This document shows positions 1 through 9,559 of a DNA stretch of 64,000 nucleotides, piece after piece. Source of the stretch: an uncultured Planococcus sp. Lineage in GTDB: Bacteria; Bacillota; Bacilli; Bacillales_A; Planococcaceae. Numbering within the stretch: position 1 is the stretch's first letter; every line of letters begins with the position of its first letter. Location: assembly GCA_947493585.1 (NCBI GenBank), contig CANLRI010000005.1:62001-126000 (forward strand), read 5' to 3'. The notes below the pieces were generated by a model. That model had not been told where the DNA came from. It did not search any database and was given only the letters and a program-made list of their open reading frames with translations. The position numbers and the translations under genes are program-made.

Positions 1-583
1 GATAGCCGTCGCTCGGGTCGCCCATAAACGCTTTCACATCGGCGAACTGCTCCGGCAAGATGCCATACTCTTCCCCGAACCGTGCATCGGTATAAAGATC
101 ATAGATATGAAAGCCTTTTTTCATGAAGGCAATCTTGACCGATGGGTTCAATAGCTGAAGCATGTCTTTATCACCGGTGATGATCGTATAATCTGCCTCG
201 TCCGGCCATTTTTTCGTGAACGATCCGATAAAATCATCTGCTTCGATGCCCTTTTCTCCGTAGTTTTTCCATCCGAGAAGCTCGGACACTTCACGCGCCT
301 GGTCAAATTGATGCACCATATCTTCAGGCGGCGCCGGCCGGTTGGCTTTATAGCCGTCGAACATCTCGGTGCGGAAGGTATGCGCGCCCATGTCCCAGCA
401 TACGGCGATATGGGTTGGCTTCATCAATGATTTAGCGGTAAGTACGTGGCGCGCGAATCCTTGAACACCATTTGTGGCGAGTCCACTTTCGGTGCGGAAA
501 AATTGCCCGACGCCTGCTGTTGCAAAATATGAACGGAACAACACGGCCATTCCGTCTACAAGCATAATATGTGGTTTTTCCAA
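1..583 (-). CDS. 5'-3' exonuclease, YpcP/PolA-N type (3' end outside window)
   Basis: N-terminal 194 codons of a FEN-type 5'-3' exonuclease, the family of the PolA N-terminal domain and B. subtilis YpcP, which removes 5' flaps and RNA primers. The translation opens MEKPHIMLVDGMAVLFRSYF, the acidic metal-binding start of this fold. It continues through a KANRPAPP motif (the arch region) and an EADDF metal-binding motif, then TGDKDMLQL. The start is TTG at 581-583, with a run of six G followed by AG about 7 nt upstream. Because the gene leaves the window, a full-length DNA polymerase I cannot be excluded. A TTG start and this opening favour a stand-alone exonuclease. Confidence 0.8.
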   Translation of the reverse strand, partial: MEKPHIMLVDGMAVLFRSYFATAGVGQFFRTESGLATNGVQGFARHVLTAKSLMKPTHIAVCWDMGAHTFRTEMFDGYKANRPAPPEDMVHQFDQAREVSELLGWKNYGEKGIEADDFIGSFTKKWPDEADYTIITGDKDMLQLLNPSVKIAFMKKGFHIYDLYTDARFGEEYGILPEQFADVKAFMGDPSDGY

Positions 584-639
584 AAAAACTCCCCCCTTCA
601 ACACGATTTCCATTATCCATTATACGCGACTTTCCATAG

Positions 640-676
640 AAAAAGGGTGCCGGACTTCCGGCACCCTTTTTTATAA
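640..676. terminator. bidirectional terminator
   Basis: The inverted repeat GGGTGCCGGA / TCCGGCACCC has a 2-nt loop and is flanked by A-runs and T-runs, so it can end transcription from either side. It sits just downstream of the BCCT transporter stop and upstream of the exonuclease gene. Confidence 0.85.
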
Positions 677-677
677 T

Positions 678-2174
678 TTATCGTTTGCGCTTGATTGCTT
701 TGTATTCAAGATTCAAGGCTTTATAGAACGACGCCATCATCAATAGCATGATGAATGAGAACGGGAAGGCGGCGATGATTAATGCCGTCTGCAAGGACCC
801 GAGTCCGCCTGCAAAGAGCAGGATGACCGCGATGGTCGATTGTGCAATCCCCCACGTTAGCTTCACGGCGTTCGCTGGATCCAAAGATCCGTTTGAGCTT
901 TGCATGCCGAGAACAAACGTTGCCGAATCGGCAGATGTGATGAAGAAGGTCGAAATGAGCAAGACTGCAACAACCGACAACAACATGCCGAGCGGCAGTT
1001 CATTGAACACCGCAAACAAAGTTTCCTCTGTCAATAATCCAGTCAAATCGACGCCGCTGCTTTGCACATCGATTGCCGTAGTACCAAATGCTGCGAACCA
1101 GATAAAGCTGATAAACGTCGGAATAAGCAAGACGCCAAACAGGAATTCACGAATGGTCCGGCCTTTGGAAACGCGGGCGATGAAAATCCCGACAAACGGT
1201 GACCAAGAAATCCACCAAGCCCAATAGAAGATGGTCCAGCCATCGATCCATGAACGATTTTCCCCGTCAATCGGAGCTGCACGGAAACTCATATTGATCA
1301 AGTTCTGGAAATAGTTACCGAGTGAATCGGTGAACATATTGAAAATTAACAAGGTCGGCCCGAGAATGATAACTAAGATCAGCAATGTAATCGCAAGTAC
1401 CATATTGGTATTTGACAAATACTTGATCCCTTTGCTGATGCCTGACCAAGACGATGCCATGAACAGCACAGTGACAACTGCGATGATGATGATTTGCGTG
1501 ATCAGGCTATCTCCTGGAATGCCGTCAAACAAATACGCGAGCCCTCCGTTGATTTGGATAGCACCGAAGCCAAGAGTTGTCGCAACGCCGACTGCTGTCG
1601 CAAATACAGCGATAACATCGACCAACACACCCCATGGGCCTTTCATACGGTCGCCGAACAATGGGCGAAGCGTCGAAGAAATAAGCCCCGGCTCGCCTTT
1701 ACGGAATTGGAAGTATGCCAGTGATAACGCAACTACTGCGTAAATCGCCCATGCATGGATGCCCCAGTGGAAAAATGTAAAACGCATGGATTCCCGGAAC
1801 GCTTCCTGAGATCCCGGCTCAGCTGTCGCCGGGTCGATCGCGAAATGCGAAAGCGGCTCTGCCGCACCCCAGAATACGAGCCCGATACCCATGCCCGCTG
1901 AAAACAGCATCGCAATCCAAGTTGCAAATGAATATTCCGGCTTGTCCGTATCTTTCCCTAAACGAATTTGTCCCATTGGACTGACAAGGAAGTACAAGCA
2001 AAAGATAACCATTACTGAAACGATCAATAGATAATACCAACCGAACGAAGTAGTCAGGAATGATTCCATATTGCCGGTAACTTCCGCAAAATGTTCTGGA
2101 GCAAGCGCACCGTAGCCAACTGCTAAAGCAATTAGAACAATCGCAATCCAAAACACGTTTGTTACTTTCTTCAT
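678..2174 (-). CDS. BCCT family glycine betaine/choline-type transporter
   Basis: A 498-residue secondary transporter of the betaine-choline-carnitine family (OpuD/BetP relatives). It takes up compatible solutes with Na+ or H+ across the membrane. About 12 hydrophobic segments are visible. Family motifs include GMGIGLVFWGAAEP near residue 90 and the tryptophan-rich WAWWISWSPFVG segment near 320. A longer GTG start at 2201 is possible, but it places the AAAGGAGGAG ribosome site inside the coding sequence. I therefore chose ATG at 2172-2174, 6 nt after that site. The substrate cannot be read from sequence, and a role in osmotic protection is inferred from the family. It is monocistronic, with its own promoter and terminator. 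Confidence 0.93.
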   Translation of the reverse strand: MKKVTNVFWIAIVLIALAVGYGALAPEHFAEVTGNMESFLTTSFGWYYLLIVSVMVIFCLYFLVSPMGQIRLGKDTDKPEYSFATWIAMLFSAGMGIGLVFWGAAEPLSHFAIDPATAEPGSQEAFRESMRFTFFHWGIHAWAIYAVVALSLAYFQFRKGEPGLISSTLRPLFGDRMKGPWGVLVDVIAVFATAVGVATTLGFGAIQINGGLAYLFDGIPGDSLITQIIIIAVVTVLFMASSWSGISKGIKYLSNTNMVLAITLLILVIILGPTLLIFNMFTDSLGNYFQNLINMSFRAAPIDGENRSWIDGWTIFYWAWWISWSPFVGIFIARVSKGRTIREFLFGVLLIPTFISFIWFAAFGTTAIDVQSSGVDLTGLLTEETLFAVFNELPLGMLLSVVAVLLISTFFITSADSATFVLGMQSSNGSLDPANAVKLTWGIAQSTIAVILLFAGGLGSLQTALIIAAFPFSFIMLLMMASFYKALNLEYKAIKRKR

Positions 2175-2209
2175 ATAGTCTCCTCCTTTGAATTTCTTCA
2201 CAAGATATA

Positions 2210-2238
2210 ACGCTACGGAACATTAGCGCGCTTGTCAA
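2210..2238 (-). promoter_or_regulatory. sigma-A-type promoter of the BCCT transporter
   Basis: On the minus strand a perfect -35 TTGACA (2233-2238) is followed after 17 nt by TAGCGT (2210-2215), which keeps the TAnnnT frame of a -10 box. It lies 36 nt upstream of the start codon. The -10 is weak, so the site may need an activator. Confidence 0.5.
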
Positions 2239-2258
2239 CTGTCTGAATTATGTTTCAA

Positions 2259-2272
2259 CTAAAGCGCTTAGG
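2259..2272. promoter_or_regulatory. possible CcpA cre-like box
   Basis: CTAAAGCGCTTAGG is a near-palindrome sharing the AAAGCGCTT core of catabolite-responsive elements. It lies just upstream of the transporter -35 box. The outer positions depart from consensus, so this is only a candidate. Confidence 0.25.
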
Positions 2273-2462
2273 TTCAATATCAAATACCCATCACCCTGTG
2301 GAATGAAACAATGGAAAATAAGACCAATTGCCCATGGAAATCCTTGGAATCCGTTTGAATAAGTTAGCCTTATTTCTTAGACTCCTGTTTTCCCTTTTAC
2401 GTCACTCAGATCTCTGCAAATTAGCCAAAGTGCTCATATACGAAGCTACTCAAGCTGCATTT
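2273..2462. other. intergenic stretch between divergent genes
   Basis: The gap between the transporter and the dehydrogenase start is about 380 bp. Apart from the promoter and cre-like candidates near the transporter and the sigma-B-like promoter near the dehydrogenase, I see no gene, repeat or hairpin in this middle part. Confidence 0.5.
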
Positions 2463-2489
2463 GTTTAGAAAAGCTGTATTTGCGGGTAA
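2463..2489 (+). promoter_or_regulatory. sigma-B-like promoter for the SDR-ALDH operon
   Basis: GTTTAG (2463-2468), a 15-nt spacer and GGGTAA (2484-2489) each match 5 of 6 positions of the general-stress sigma-B consensus GTTTAA/GGGTAT. The site is about 70 nt upstream of the dehydrogenase start. No good sigma-A promoter was seen in the gap. Confidence 0.45.
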
Positions 2490-2557
2490 GGAAATAAGAT
2501 GTCTTTACTTCAGGACATTTTCGCCATCACATAAAACAGAACTGGAGCTGAATAGAT

Positions 2558-3298
2558 ATGACACAGAAAAATACCGCAATCATTACAGGGGCAAGCAGTG
2601 GTATCGGTCAAGCTACTGCAAAGGAACTGGCAGCAAGAGGCTACCACGTCATGCTCGCTGCACGGCGCGAAGAGCGTCTGGTGGATCTGAAAAAGGAAAT
2701 CGAAGCTGAAGGCGGGAGTGCAGATTATCAAGTGACCGACGTCACTTCATTAGATGAAATGAAATCACTGGCACAGAAAGCATTAGAGAAAACCGGGAAA
2801 ATTGACATACTGGTCAACAATGCTGGGCTTATGCCACTCTCCTATATGAATAAGCTAAAAATCGATGAATGGGACAAGATGGTCGACGTTAATATTAAAG
2901 GCGTTCTTTACGGCATCGCGGCTGTGCTCCCGATTATGGAAGAGCAGAAATCCGGCCATATCTTGAATGTCTCTTCTGTAGCAGGCCATCAAGTCATGAA
3001 AGGCAGCGCCGTATACAGCGGCACGAAATATGCGGTTCGCGCCATTTCAGACGGACTGCGCCAGGAAATCGATCCATCGCATGAAATCCGCGTGACCATC
3101 GTATCGCCGGGTGCGGTCGCAACCGAATTAACAGATACCATCACGGATGATGATGTCCTCGACAGCTTCAAGAGCATGTCCGAGTCTATGGAACCGCTGC
3201 AAGCAGAAGATATCGCCAATGCTATTGGCTATGCTGTGGAACAGCCAACACATGTCGACGTCAACGAAATCTTGATACGCCCGAGACAACAGCCTTAA
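2558..3298 (+). CDS. short-chain dehydrogenase/reductase (SDR)
   Basis: A 246-residue NAD(P)-dependent oxidoreductase of the classical SDR type (YdfG/YMR226c-like). The nucleotide-binding TGASSGIG motif is at residues 10-17, NNAG at 87-90, the catalytic Ser at 139/140, and the YxxxK pair at Tyr153-Lys157. AARREER after the second strand suggests NADP(H) preference. The substrate is unknown; relatives reduce carbonyls or oxidise hydroxy acids. It is followed 24 nt later by an aldehyde dehydrogenase in the same direction, and the two probably form one operon. The sigma-B-like promoter upstream suggests a stress or detoxification role, which is an inference. Confidence 0.9.
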   Translation: MTQKNTAIITGASSGIGQATAKELAARGYHVMLAARREERLVDLKKEIEAEGGSADYQVTDVTSLDEMKSLAQKALEKTGKIDILVNNAGLMPLSYMNKLKIDEWDKMVDVNIKGVLYGIAAVLPIMEEQKSGHILNVSSVAGHQVMKGSAVYSGTKYAVRAISDGLRQEIDPSHEIRVTIVSPGAVATELTDTITDDDVLDSFKSMSESMEPLQAEDIANAIGYAVEQPTHVDVNEILIRPRQQP

Positions 3299-3322
3299 GA
3301 AAAAAGAATGGAGACGATTTAA

Positions 3323-4795
3323 ATGAAAACCGATTTTTCCAAGATTTTTATAAATGGCGAATGGACTTCTGGGTCCAGCGACAGCCAAATGAAAAATACC
3401 AATCCGTTCACCGGTGAAGAACTAGTGACGACACAAGCAGCAGATAAGAATGACTTAGACGCTGCCTATAAAGCGGCAGAAACCGCACAGCTGGAGTGGG
3501 CGAAAGAATTGCCCCAAGCGAAACAAGCGGTCATGGAAAAAGCCATTGAAGTCATGAAGGAAAATAAAGAATTGATCATCGACTGGCTCATCAAAGAAGC
3601 CGGCAGCACGAAAATCAAAGCGACGGTTGAATTCGGCGCTTCGATAAACATCTTGAAAGAAGCAGTAACATTCCCGTTCCGCATGGAAGGAAAAATCATG
3701 CCTTCCCAGCAACCGGGCAAAGAAAACCGCGTCTACCGCAACCCGCTCGGTGTCATCGGCATCATCAGTCCGTGGAACTTCCCGTTCCATTTGGCGATGC
3801 GCTCGATCGCACCGGCACTTGCCACTGGCAATGCCGTCGTCATCAAACCGGCAACCGATACGCCTGTCACTGGCGGGCTATTGTTTGCGAGCCTATTCGA
3901 AGCAGCTGGCCTTCCTAAAGGCTTGCTGAACGTTGTCGTCGGCCGCGGGTCTGAAATTGGCGATGATATCGTCACGCATCCGACACCGCGCTTGATCTCA
4001 TTTACCGGTTCGACGCCTGTCGGCAAACACATCGGTGAACTGGCCGGCGGTGCATTGAAGAAAACTGCCTTGGAACTTGGGGGCAATAATAATTTCATCG
4101 TTCTTGAAGATGCTGATATCGATCAGGCAGTCGAGTCTGCCCTGTTCGGCAAATTCTATCACCAAGGCCAGATTTGCATGTCGATCAACCGTATTTTCGT
4201 CCATAAAGACATTTACGACAAATTTGCTGAGCAGTTCATTGAGCGTGCCGGCAACTTGAAATACGGCAACCCGGCGGAAGAAGATACGCAAGTCGGGCCG
4301 CTCATCAATCGTGACCAAGTCGACCGTATCCTAAAAGACATTGACGCTACGGTCGAACAAGGCGCGAAGATCCGCCTCGGCGGCAAAGCGGACGGCAATG
4401 TCCTCCAGCCGACGGTCTTGACTGGCGTCACAAACGACATGCCGCTAGCAGAAAATGAAATCTTCGGCCCTGTCGCCATTCTCATCCCGTTTGAAAGCGA
4501 CGAGGAAGTTGTCGAACAGGCAAATAAATACCCGTTCGGTTTGAGCGGTGCTGTTCATTCAGCGAATATCGAACATGGCACGAACGTCGCCCACCAAATC
4601 GAGACGGGCATGATCCACGTCAACGACCAATCGGTCAACGACGAAGCGCACATGCCATTCGGCGGCGAGAAAGACTCTGGCCTCGGCCGCTTTAACGGCG
4701 AATGGGTGCTTGAGGAATTCACTACCTTGAAATGGCTGTCCGTGCAGCATCAACGCAGACAGTACGGGGCATTTGTGGATAATACGAAGAAATAG
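3323..4795 (+). CDS. aldehyde dehydrogenase, benzaldehyde/vanillin DH type
   Basis: A 490-residue NAD(P)-dependent aldehyde dehydrogenase that oxidises aldehydes to carboxylic acids in the cytoplasm. All key residues are present: Asn152 in PWNFP, Lys175 in VIKPA, the FTGST cofactor loop at 227-231, general base Glu251 in ELGGN and the nucleophile Cys285 in GQICMS. The overall pattern resembles B. subtilis YfmT-type aromatic aldehyde dehydrogenases, but the exact substrate is not determined. It lies 24 nt after the SDR gene, so the pair could handle alcohol/aldehyde/acid interconversion. A strong terminator follows. Confidence 0.92.
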   Translation: MKTDFSKIFINGEWTSGSSDSQMKNTNPFTGEELVTTQAADKNDLDAAYKAAETAQLEWAKELPQAKQAVMEKAIEVMKENKELIIDWLIKEAGSTKIKATVEFGASINILKEAVTFPFRMEGKIMPSQQPGKENRVYRNPLGVIGIISPWNFPFHLAMRSIAPALATGNAVVIKPATDTPVTGGLLFASLFEAAGLPKGLLNVVVGRGSEIGDDIVTHPTPRLISFTGSTPVGKHIGELAGGALKKTALELGGNNNFIVLEDADIDQAVESALFGKFYHQGQICMSINRIFVHKDIYDKFAEQFIERAGNLKYGNPAEEDTQVGPLINRDQVDRILKDIDATVEQGAKIRLGGKADGNVLQPTVLTGVTNDMPLAENEIFGPVAILIPFESDEEVVEQANKYPFGLSGAVHSANIEHGTNVAHQIETGMIHVNDQSVNDEAHMPFGGEKDSGLGRFNGEWVLEEFTTLKWLSVQHQRRQYGAFVDNTKK

Positions 4796-4812
4796 AATAG
4801 CAATGGAAAACC

Positions 4813-4848
4813 GGCAGCTCCTGAAATGGAGCTGCCGGTTTTTTTAAA
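4813..4848 (+). terminator. terminator of the SDR-ALDH operon
   Basis: The stem CCGGCAGCTCC / GGAGCTGCCGG is followed by a run of seven T on the plus strand, just after the aldehyde dehydrogenase stop. Confidence 0.85.
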
Positions 4849-4939
4849 TTTAATAACAATTATATTAAGATAGAGTTAAGATGAATACATCACATCTATT
4901 TAGCATGAGTGATAGTCCACACATCTACTTTTCACCAAA

Positions 4940-4977
4940 CAAAAACACCAACATCCTTCAAAAGGATATTGGTGTTT
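4940..4977 (-). terminator. terminator of ssrA
   Basis: Read on the minus strand, AACACCAATATCCTT / AAGGATGTTGGTGTT forms a hairpin with a short loop, followed by a T-run. It lies 22 nt beyond the tmRNA 3' end. Confidence 0.75.
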
Positions 4978-4998
4978 CGTATACTCCATAAAATTCTA

Positions 4999-5350
4999 TG
5001 GAGACGGCGGGAGTCGAACCCGCGTCCAGAGACTCCGTTACTTGAGCATCTACGCGTGTAGCTTATCTATTGGAGTTTCGCCGCTCAATCTGCCGACAAG
5101 CAGGCGTCATGAGGGCTAGTTCGAGAATCTCTTACAGTCAGCTCAAACGGCACTGACTGCCGTATCCCACTAAAAGTGAGCTCTATGCAGCCACATGGGC
5201 GATGGTTACATAAAGCAGATCCGAGCTTACGCTGCGAATGCTAGGTTGTTGTTAGTTTTGCCAGTTGTTATAAGTTACGTTGATGACGGAGCCGATCCTC
5301 CGACGCGCAACCCAAGCTCGAACCATCCCTGTCGAATCCGTAACGTCCCC
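4999..5350 (-). ncRNA. ssrA: tmRNA (transfer-messenger RNA)
   Basis: A 352-nt one-piece tmRNA that rescues stalled ribosomes and tags the nascent chain. The 5' end GGGGACGTTACGGATTCGAC and the 3' end with a T-arm (GGTTCGACTCCC) pair as the tRNA-like domain, and CCA is encoded at 4999-5001. The mRNA-like part follows a resume GGC codon at 5260-5262. It encodes GKTNNNLAFAA, ending TAA at 5227-5229, with the Ala added by charged tmRNA in front. The final hydrophobic LAFAA is a ClpXP-type degron. smpB and rnr, its two protein partners, are immediately upstream on the same strand. Confidence 0.97.
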
Positions 5351-5398
5351 TCATTAAAAGAGAACACGGAAGTGGTTTAGCTTCAGTGTGCTGTTACC

Positions 5399-5427
5399 AG
5401 TATAGGACAAAACAGGTCAGAGTTCAA
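5399..5427 (-). promoter_or_regulatory. sigma-A promoter of ssrA
   Basis: Minus strand: TTGAAC (5422-5427), a 17-nt spacer, then TATACT (5399-5404). A start about 40 nt before the mature 5' end fits a precursor trimmed by RNase P. The promoter sits just after the smpB stop, so ssrA can be made independently of smpB. Confidence 0.75.
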
Positions 5428-5429
5428 GT

Positions 5430-5894
5430 TTAACGGTCTCTCTCTTTGAGTGCACGGTCGATTGCCCGCTTCGCATCTTTTTTCTTCAAGTCTTCGCGCT
5501 TATCGTATTTCTTCTTACCTTTACCGACGCCGAGCAATACTTTGGCATAGCCGTCCTTCAAGTACATCTTGAGTGGGACGATCGCCGAGCCTTCGACTTT
5601 CGACTTGCCGACAAGTTCGTTGATCTGCTTTTTATGAAGCAGCAGTTTTCGCGACCGCAATGGGTCGTGGTTAAACTGGTTGCCTTGCTCATACGGTGAA
5701 ATATGCATATTGGAAATCCACGCTTCGCCGCCTCTGATGCGAACGAACGCGTCCTTGATCTGCACTTTGCCGCTTCTCGCAGATTTAATCTCCGTTCCGA
5801 GCAACACAATCCCTGCTTCGATCGTTTCTTCAATCGCGAAATCGAATCCCGCTTTTTTATTCTGGGCAATTACTTTGCCTTCTCCTTTGGCCAT
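5430..5894 (-). CDS. smpB: SsrA-binding protein SmpB
   Basis: A 154-residue small basic protein that binds the tRNA-like domain of tmRNA and mimics the codon-anticodon stem on the ribosome. The OB-fold core is recognisable from the motifs [34 protein letters not shown] and [14 protein letters not shown]. The C-terminal tail is lysine/arginine-rich ([18 protein letters not shown]), as required for tmRNA accommodation. The length is usual for the family. ATG at 5892-5894 follows a GAGGTGA site. It lies downstream of rnr with a weak hairpin between, and immediately upstream of the ssrA promoter. Confidence 0.97.
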   Translation of the reverse strand: MAKGEGKVIAQNKKAGFDFAIEETIEAGIVLLGTEIKSARSGKVQIKDAFVRIRGGEAWISNMHISPYEQGNQFNHDPLRSRKLLLHKKQINELVGKSKVEGSAIVPLKMYLKDGYAKVLLGVGKGKKKYDKREDLKKKDAKRAIDRALKERDR

Positions 5895-5917
5895 ATCTAT
5901 TCACCTCAAACTGTTGG

Positions 5918-5942
5918 AAAAAGCGGCACCAGGCCGCTTTTT
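5918..5942 (-). terminator. weak intercistronic terminator between rnr and smpB
   Basis: AAGCGGC / GCCGCTT with a 5-nt loop is followed on the minus strand by a T-rich stretch. The stem is short, so read-through into smpB is likely. Confidence 0.5.
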
Positions 5943-8261
5943 TTATTTCTTCTTGTTGCGGCCTTGCTGTTTGGCAGGCTTTTCATAAAACTTTTTCTTG
6001 TTTTTCGGCTTGCGGTCTGCCCCGCCTTCGCCGCGCTTTTTGCCGTCTCTTGGCTTATCGCCACTGCGGCCGCTGCGAATCACTTTCGGGGTTTCCTTGC
6101 GCGAACTGCGGCGCGTATTTTGCGCCATGCCGACGATTTCAAAATCGATGGATGACTCTTCTGGTTTAACACCGATAACCCGTACTTTGACTTCATCACC
6201 GATGCGGAACTGACGCTTAGTCCGTTCGCCGATCATCATCATCTGACGGTCATCGAACTGGTAATAATCATCGGTTAAGTTGGACACATGGACCAAGCCT
6301 TCGATCGTATTCGGCAGCTCGACAAACATGCCGAAGTTCGTCACAGATGACACGATGCCGTCGAACTCTTCTCCGACTTTATCTGCCATATACTGTGTTT
6401 TCTTCAGTGCATCCGTATCGCGCTCCGCTTCGACTGCACGGCGTTCACGGTCGGATGTGTGAGTTGCGATATCGTCCATTTCCGCTTCCCAATGGCGAAT
6501 TGTCTTTTTCGACAAGTCTTTTTCGATCAAATACGTGCGGATCAGACGGTGGATGATCAAATCCGGATAGCGGCGGATCGGCGACGTGAAATGCGTATAG
6601 AATTCCGTCGATAAGCCGAAATGGCCAAGGCTATGTGAAGAATATTTCGCCTGCTGCATCGAGCGTAACATCATCGTCGACACCACTGGCTCTTCAGGCT
6701 TGCCTGCGATGGATTCGATGATTTCCTGCAAAGCTTTCGGAGAAACTTCATCCCCTGAACCTTTCACAGTAATACCGAAATTCGTAATGAATTCGAAAAA
6801 GCGCTGCAATTTTTCTGTTTTTGGCTCTTCGTGAATGCGGTAAAGGGACGGCACATCCATGCGATGGAAATGTTCCGCGACGGTTTCGTTCGCTGCGAGC
6901 ATGAATTCTTCGATCAAACGCTCAGCAACTGTGCGTTCACGAACCACGATATCAATCGGGTAACCTTCATCGTCCACAATTACTTTGGACTCTTTAAAGT
7001 CAAAATCGATCGCTCCGCGTGTCATCCGGCGCTGATGCAAGACAGCTGAAAGTTCTTTCATCAATTCAAACATCGGAACCAGTTCAGCGTATTGTTCTTT
7101 CAGTTCCTGATTGTCTTTTTCAAGGATTTCATAAACATCGGTGTAGGTCATGCGTGCCGTTGTGTTGATGACGCTCTGGAAAATATCGTGTGACAATACT
7201 TCCCCTTTGTCGTTGAAAATCATTTCACAAGACAAAGTCAAACGGTCGACTTGCGGGTTGAGCGAGCAGATGCCGTTTGACAAGCGGTGCGGGATCATCG
7301 GAATGACACGGTCCGTCAAGTAAATGCTCGTCGCACGGTCATAAGCTTCACGATCGATCGGCGAGCCTTCTGTGACGTAATGGCTGACGTCTGCAATATG
7401 GACGCCGAGTTTATATGTGCCATCTTCAAACTTCTTGACTTGAATGGCATCATCCAAATCTTTTGCATCCGCCCCGTCAATCGTCACAATCTGCTCATCG
7501 CGCAAATCGCGGCGGTCGTTCAAATCTTCAGGATCAATTTGATCCGGAACGGCATTCGCCTGATCTAGCACATCCTGCGGGAATTCGACTTCGATGCCGT
7601 ATTTATGGATGATCGATAAAATATCGACGCCTGGGTCGTTTTTGTGGCCAAGTACTTGTGTGACCATACCTGTGGCGGACAAACGCCCTTCCGGCCAGCC
7701 AGTGATCTCCACGACGACTTTATGGCCGTCTACTGCGCCGAGTGTATCGTCTTTAGCAATAAAGATATCCATGTTCATTTTCTTGTCGTCCGTAACGACA
7801 AAGCCGAAGCCTTTGTTCGCCTGGAACGTGCCGACCACTTTTGTCGTGCCGCGTTCCAGGATGCGGATGACGGAACCTTCGCGGCGATCGCCTGATGACC
7901 CTTCAGAAACACGGATCATGACCGTATCGCCATTGACCGCTCCGTTTACTTCATTCGGCGGGATAAAGACATCATCGAGGCCCGCTTCTTCAGGCGCAAA
8001 AAAGCCGAAGCCTTTGGCGTGGCCGATGAATTTGCCGCGCATCAAGTTCATGCGATCCGGCACACCGTAGCGGTTCGAACGCGACCGCACCAATTCGCCT
8101 TTTTCTTCGAGCTTGACGAGCGTCTTCACCAATTCCTTAAATTCGTCGGCGTCTTCAAAGCCGAACTGTTCTTCAATTTCTGTCACCGTTAATGGCTTGT
8201 ATGCTTCTTCGCGCATAAAGGCCAATAAACGCTGATCCAATGACTGTTCATTCTTGTCCAA
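5943..8261 (-). CDS. rnr: ribonuclease R
   Basis: A 772-residue processive 3'-5' exoribonuclease. It degrades structured RNA and, together with tmRNA-SmpB, non-stop mRNAs. Domain order: an N-terminal winged helix (about 1-70), two cold-shock domains (about 75-225), the RNB catalytic domain with the Asp-rich [13 protein letters not shown] motif near 261-273, an S1 domain near 630-710, and a lysine/arginine/glycine-rich tail ending in KKK. A GTG at 8291 gives a form 10 residues longer, but that puts AAGGAGGAG inside the gene. TTG at 8259-8261, 6 nt after that site, is the better start. It follows the carboxylesterase gene by 26 nt. Confidence 0.95.
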   Translation of the reverse strand: MDKNEQSLDQRLLAFMREEAYKPLTVTEIEEQFGFEDADEFKELVKTLVKLEEKGELVRSRSNRYGVPDRMNLMRGKFIGHAKGFGFFAPEEAGLDDVFIPPNEVNGAVNGDTVMIRVSEGSSGDRREGSVIRILERGTTKVVGTFQANKGFGFVVTDDKKMNMDIFIAKDDTLGAVDGHKVVVEITGWPEGRLSATGMVTQVLGHKNDPGVDILSIIHKYGIEVEFPQDVLDQANAVPDQIDPEDLNDRRDLRDEQIVTIDGADAKDLDDAIQVKKFEDGTYKLGVHIADVSHYVTEGSPIDREAYDRATSIYLTDRVIPMIPHRLSNGICSLNPQVDRLTLSCEMIFNDKGEVLSHDIFQSVINTTARMTYTDVYEILEKDNQELKEQYAELVPMFELMKELSAVLHQRRMTRGAIDFDFKESKVIVDDEGYPIDIVVRERTVAERLIEEFMLAANETVAEHFHRMDVPSLYRIHEEPKTEKLQRFFEFITNFGITVKGSGDEVSPKALQEIIESIAGKPEEPVVSTMMLRSMQQAKYSSHSLGHFGLSTEFYTHFTSPIRRYPDLIIHRLIRTYLIEKDLSKKTIRHWEAEMDDIATHTSDRERRAVEAERDTDALKKTQYMADKVGEEFDGIVSSVTNFGMFVELPNTIEGLVHVSNLTDDYYQFDDRQMMMIGERTKRQFRIGDEVKVRVIGVKPEESSIDFEIVGMAQNTRRSSRKETPKVIRSGRSGDKPRDGKKRGEGGADRKPKNKKKFYEKPAKQQGRNKKK

Positions 8262-8287
8262 TCCTAACTCCTCCTTTTGAGACCGTC

Positions 8288-9034
8288 TCACACGCTCCAG
8301 TCGAGCGATTCGAGAAACTCATATATATCTTCATGCAATTGCTGTTTCTCCTGATCCAGCGTAATGACATGGCCCGATTTCTCGTACCATTTGATGCGCT
8401 TGTCAGTCGACTCCGCTTCGTCGTAGATGATGTTTGCAGACTCTGTATTGATGACTTTGTCCAATGAGCCTTGGACGACGAAAAGCGGTGCATAGACATG
8501 ATCGACGTTGTTCCGTACTTCACCGATTAATTCACGCAGCTCTGCAAGCGTATCCATCGGTTTTTCCTCGAACTTCTTCATCTCTTCTTCGATAAGCTTA
8601 TCATCTTTTCCTTCATATTTCTTGTATTCGCGGGCATACTCCAAAACGCCTTGGTACATCAGGTCGGTCGACTTCATATGCATCGGCGCACACATCGTCA
8701 CAATGCCCTTCATAGGCTTTGTATACCCTAGTTTTAAACTGAATACGCCGCCGAGCGACAAGCCCGCTACCGCTATCTCTTGATAGCCCTTATCTACCAG
8801 TGTTTGATACGCCTGTTCGACGTCTTTCCACCAATCCTCAGGCCCTGTCTCCACCAGCTTCTCAGGCGCCACACCGTGTCCAGCATAATGCGGTGCGATG
8901 CTCGTATAGCCCTTCGTTTCCAAAAATCGCCCGAGCATCCGTACGTCCGCAGAATTGCCGGTAAAGCCGTGCAATAATAGAACGGCACGCGGCCCTTGCT
9001 CAAAGAAGAATGGTTTTGGTTGTGAAATGCGCAT
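8288..9034 (-). CDS. carboxylesterase, Est30 type
   Basis: A 248-residue alpha/beta hydrolase that hydrolyses carboxylic esters, related to the Geobacillus Est30 and B. subtilis YvaK group. The oxyanion-hole segment is LLHGFTG near residue 22-26. The nucleophile is Ser93 in GLSLGG, the acid is in QGSLD, and the His is in KSGHVITLD near the C-terminus. ATG at 9032-9034 follows a GGAGGG site; an in-frame TTG five codons upstream overlaps that site and was rejected. It is located in a secG-est-rnr-smpB row, the order known from B. subtilis. The physiological substrate is unknown. Confidence 0.92.
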   Translation of the reverse strand: MRISQPKPFFFEQGPRAVLLLHGFTGNSADVRMLGRFLETKGYTSIAPHYAGHGVAPEKLVETGPEDWWKDVEQAYQTLVDKGYQEIAVAGLSLGGVFSLKLGYTKPMKGIVTMCAPMHMKSTDLMYQGVLEYAREYKKYEGKDDKLIEEEMKKFEEKPMDTLAELRELIGEVRNNVDHVYAPLFVVQGSLDKVINTESANIIYDEAESTDKRIKWYEKSGHVITLDQEKQQLHEDIYEFLESLDWSV

Positions 9035-9097
9035 AAACGTTCCCTCCAACTAAATTTACTTACTATATTATATGGGCCTGTGCCCAATTTCCCCTAA

Positions 9098-9129
9098 AAG
9101 AAAACGCCCAACCACTAAATGGTCAGGCG
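9098..9129 (-). terminator. terminator after secG
   Basis: CGCCTGACCA / TGGTTGGGCG (one mismatch) forms a hairpin followed by TTTTCTTTT on the minus strand. It probably reduces but may not stop transcription into the esterase-rnr-smpB genes. Confidence 0.65.
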
Positions 9130-9141
9130 ATGTGCTCTACA

Positions 9142-9369
9142 TTATACTTTCGTTACGGCGATAGCCAGAATAAAGAATAAGGCAGCAAGGACGATCGTCA
9201 CCCGGTGTAGGACAAGATCCAACCCACGGGCTTTTTGCTTGCCGAAAAGTTGCTCTGCTCCACCGGAGATGGCTCCTGAAAGGCCTGCACTTTTCCCTGA
9301 TTGCAATAGAACGACAACAATCAAAGCGATCGAGACGATAAGAAGTAATGTCATTAACAATGTATGCAT
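9142..9369 (-). CDS. secG: preprotein translocase subunit SecG
   Basis: A 75-residue membrane protein of the SecYEG channel. Two transmembrane helices are visible, [21 protein letters not shown] and [17 protein letters not shown]. They are separated by the conserved glycine/serine-rich loop [22 protein letters not shown] at 9367-9369 follows GGAGGT. The three-codon longer GTG version was rejected because it starts inside the ribosome site. It is first in the secG-est-rnr-smpB row. Confidence 0.96.
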   Translation of the reverse strand: MHTLLMTLLLIVSIALIVVVLLQSGKSAGLSGAISGGAEQLFGKQKARGLDLVLHRVTIVLAALFFILAIAVTKV

Positions 9370-9408
9370 AAATACCACCTCCTGAAAAGAACCTTCACAA
9401 CAAACTCT

Positions 9409-9437
9409 AGTTTACCAAAAATTGAAACCTCAAGCAA
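9409..9437 (-). promoter_or_regulatory. sigma-A-type promoter of secG
   Basis: Minus strand: TTGCTT (9432-9437), a 17-nt spacer, then TAAACT (9409-9414), about 40 nt ahead of the secG start. Confidence 0.5.
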
Positions 9438-9559
9438 TAGAGCCCCTAAAAAATACAAATAGTTTAGACCATTTCATCTTTTTCTGTTCATTCTTTTTTG
9501 AATCTGTTGGTGAGGAACATTTGCTTTATCTAGTAGAGCGGAAAGTAAGATTGCATTTA

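Noticed and set aside
748..1227. 159-codon plus-strand frame
   Set aside because: It is antisense to the BCCT transporter, with no ribosome site and no family resemblance.
5195..5380. 61-codon plus-strand frame
   Set aside because: It lies inside the tmRNA gene on the opposite strand.
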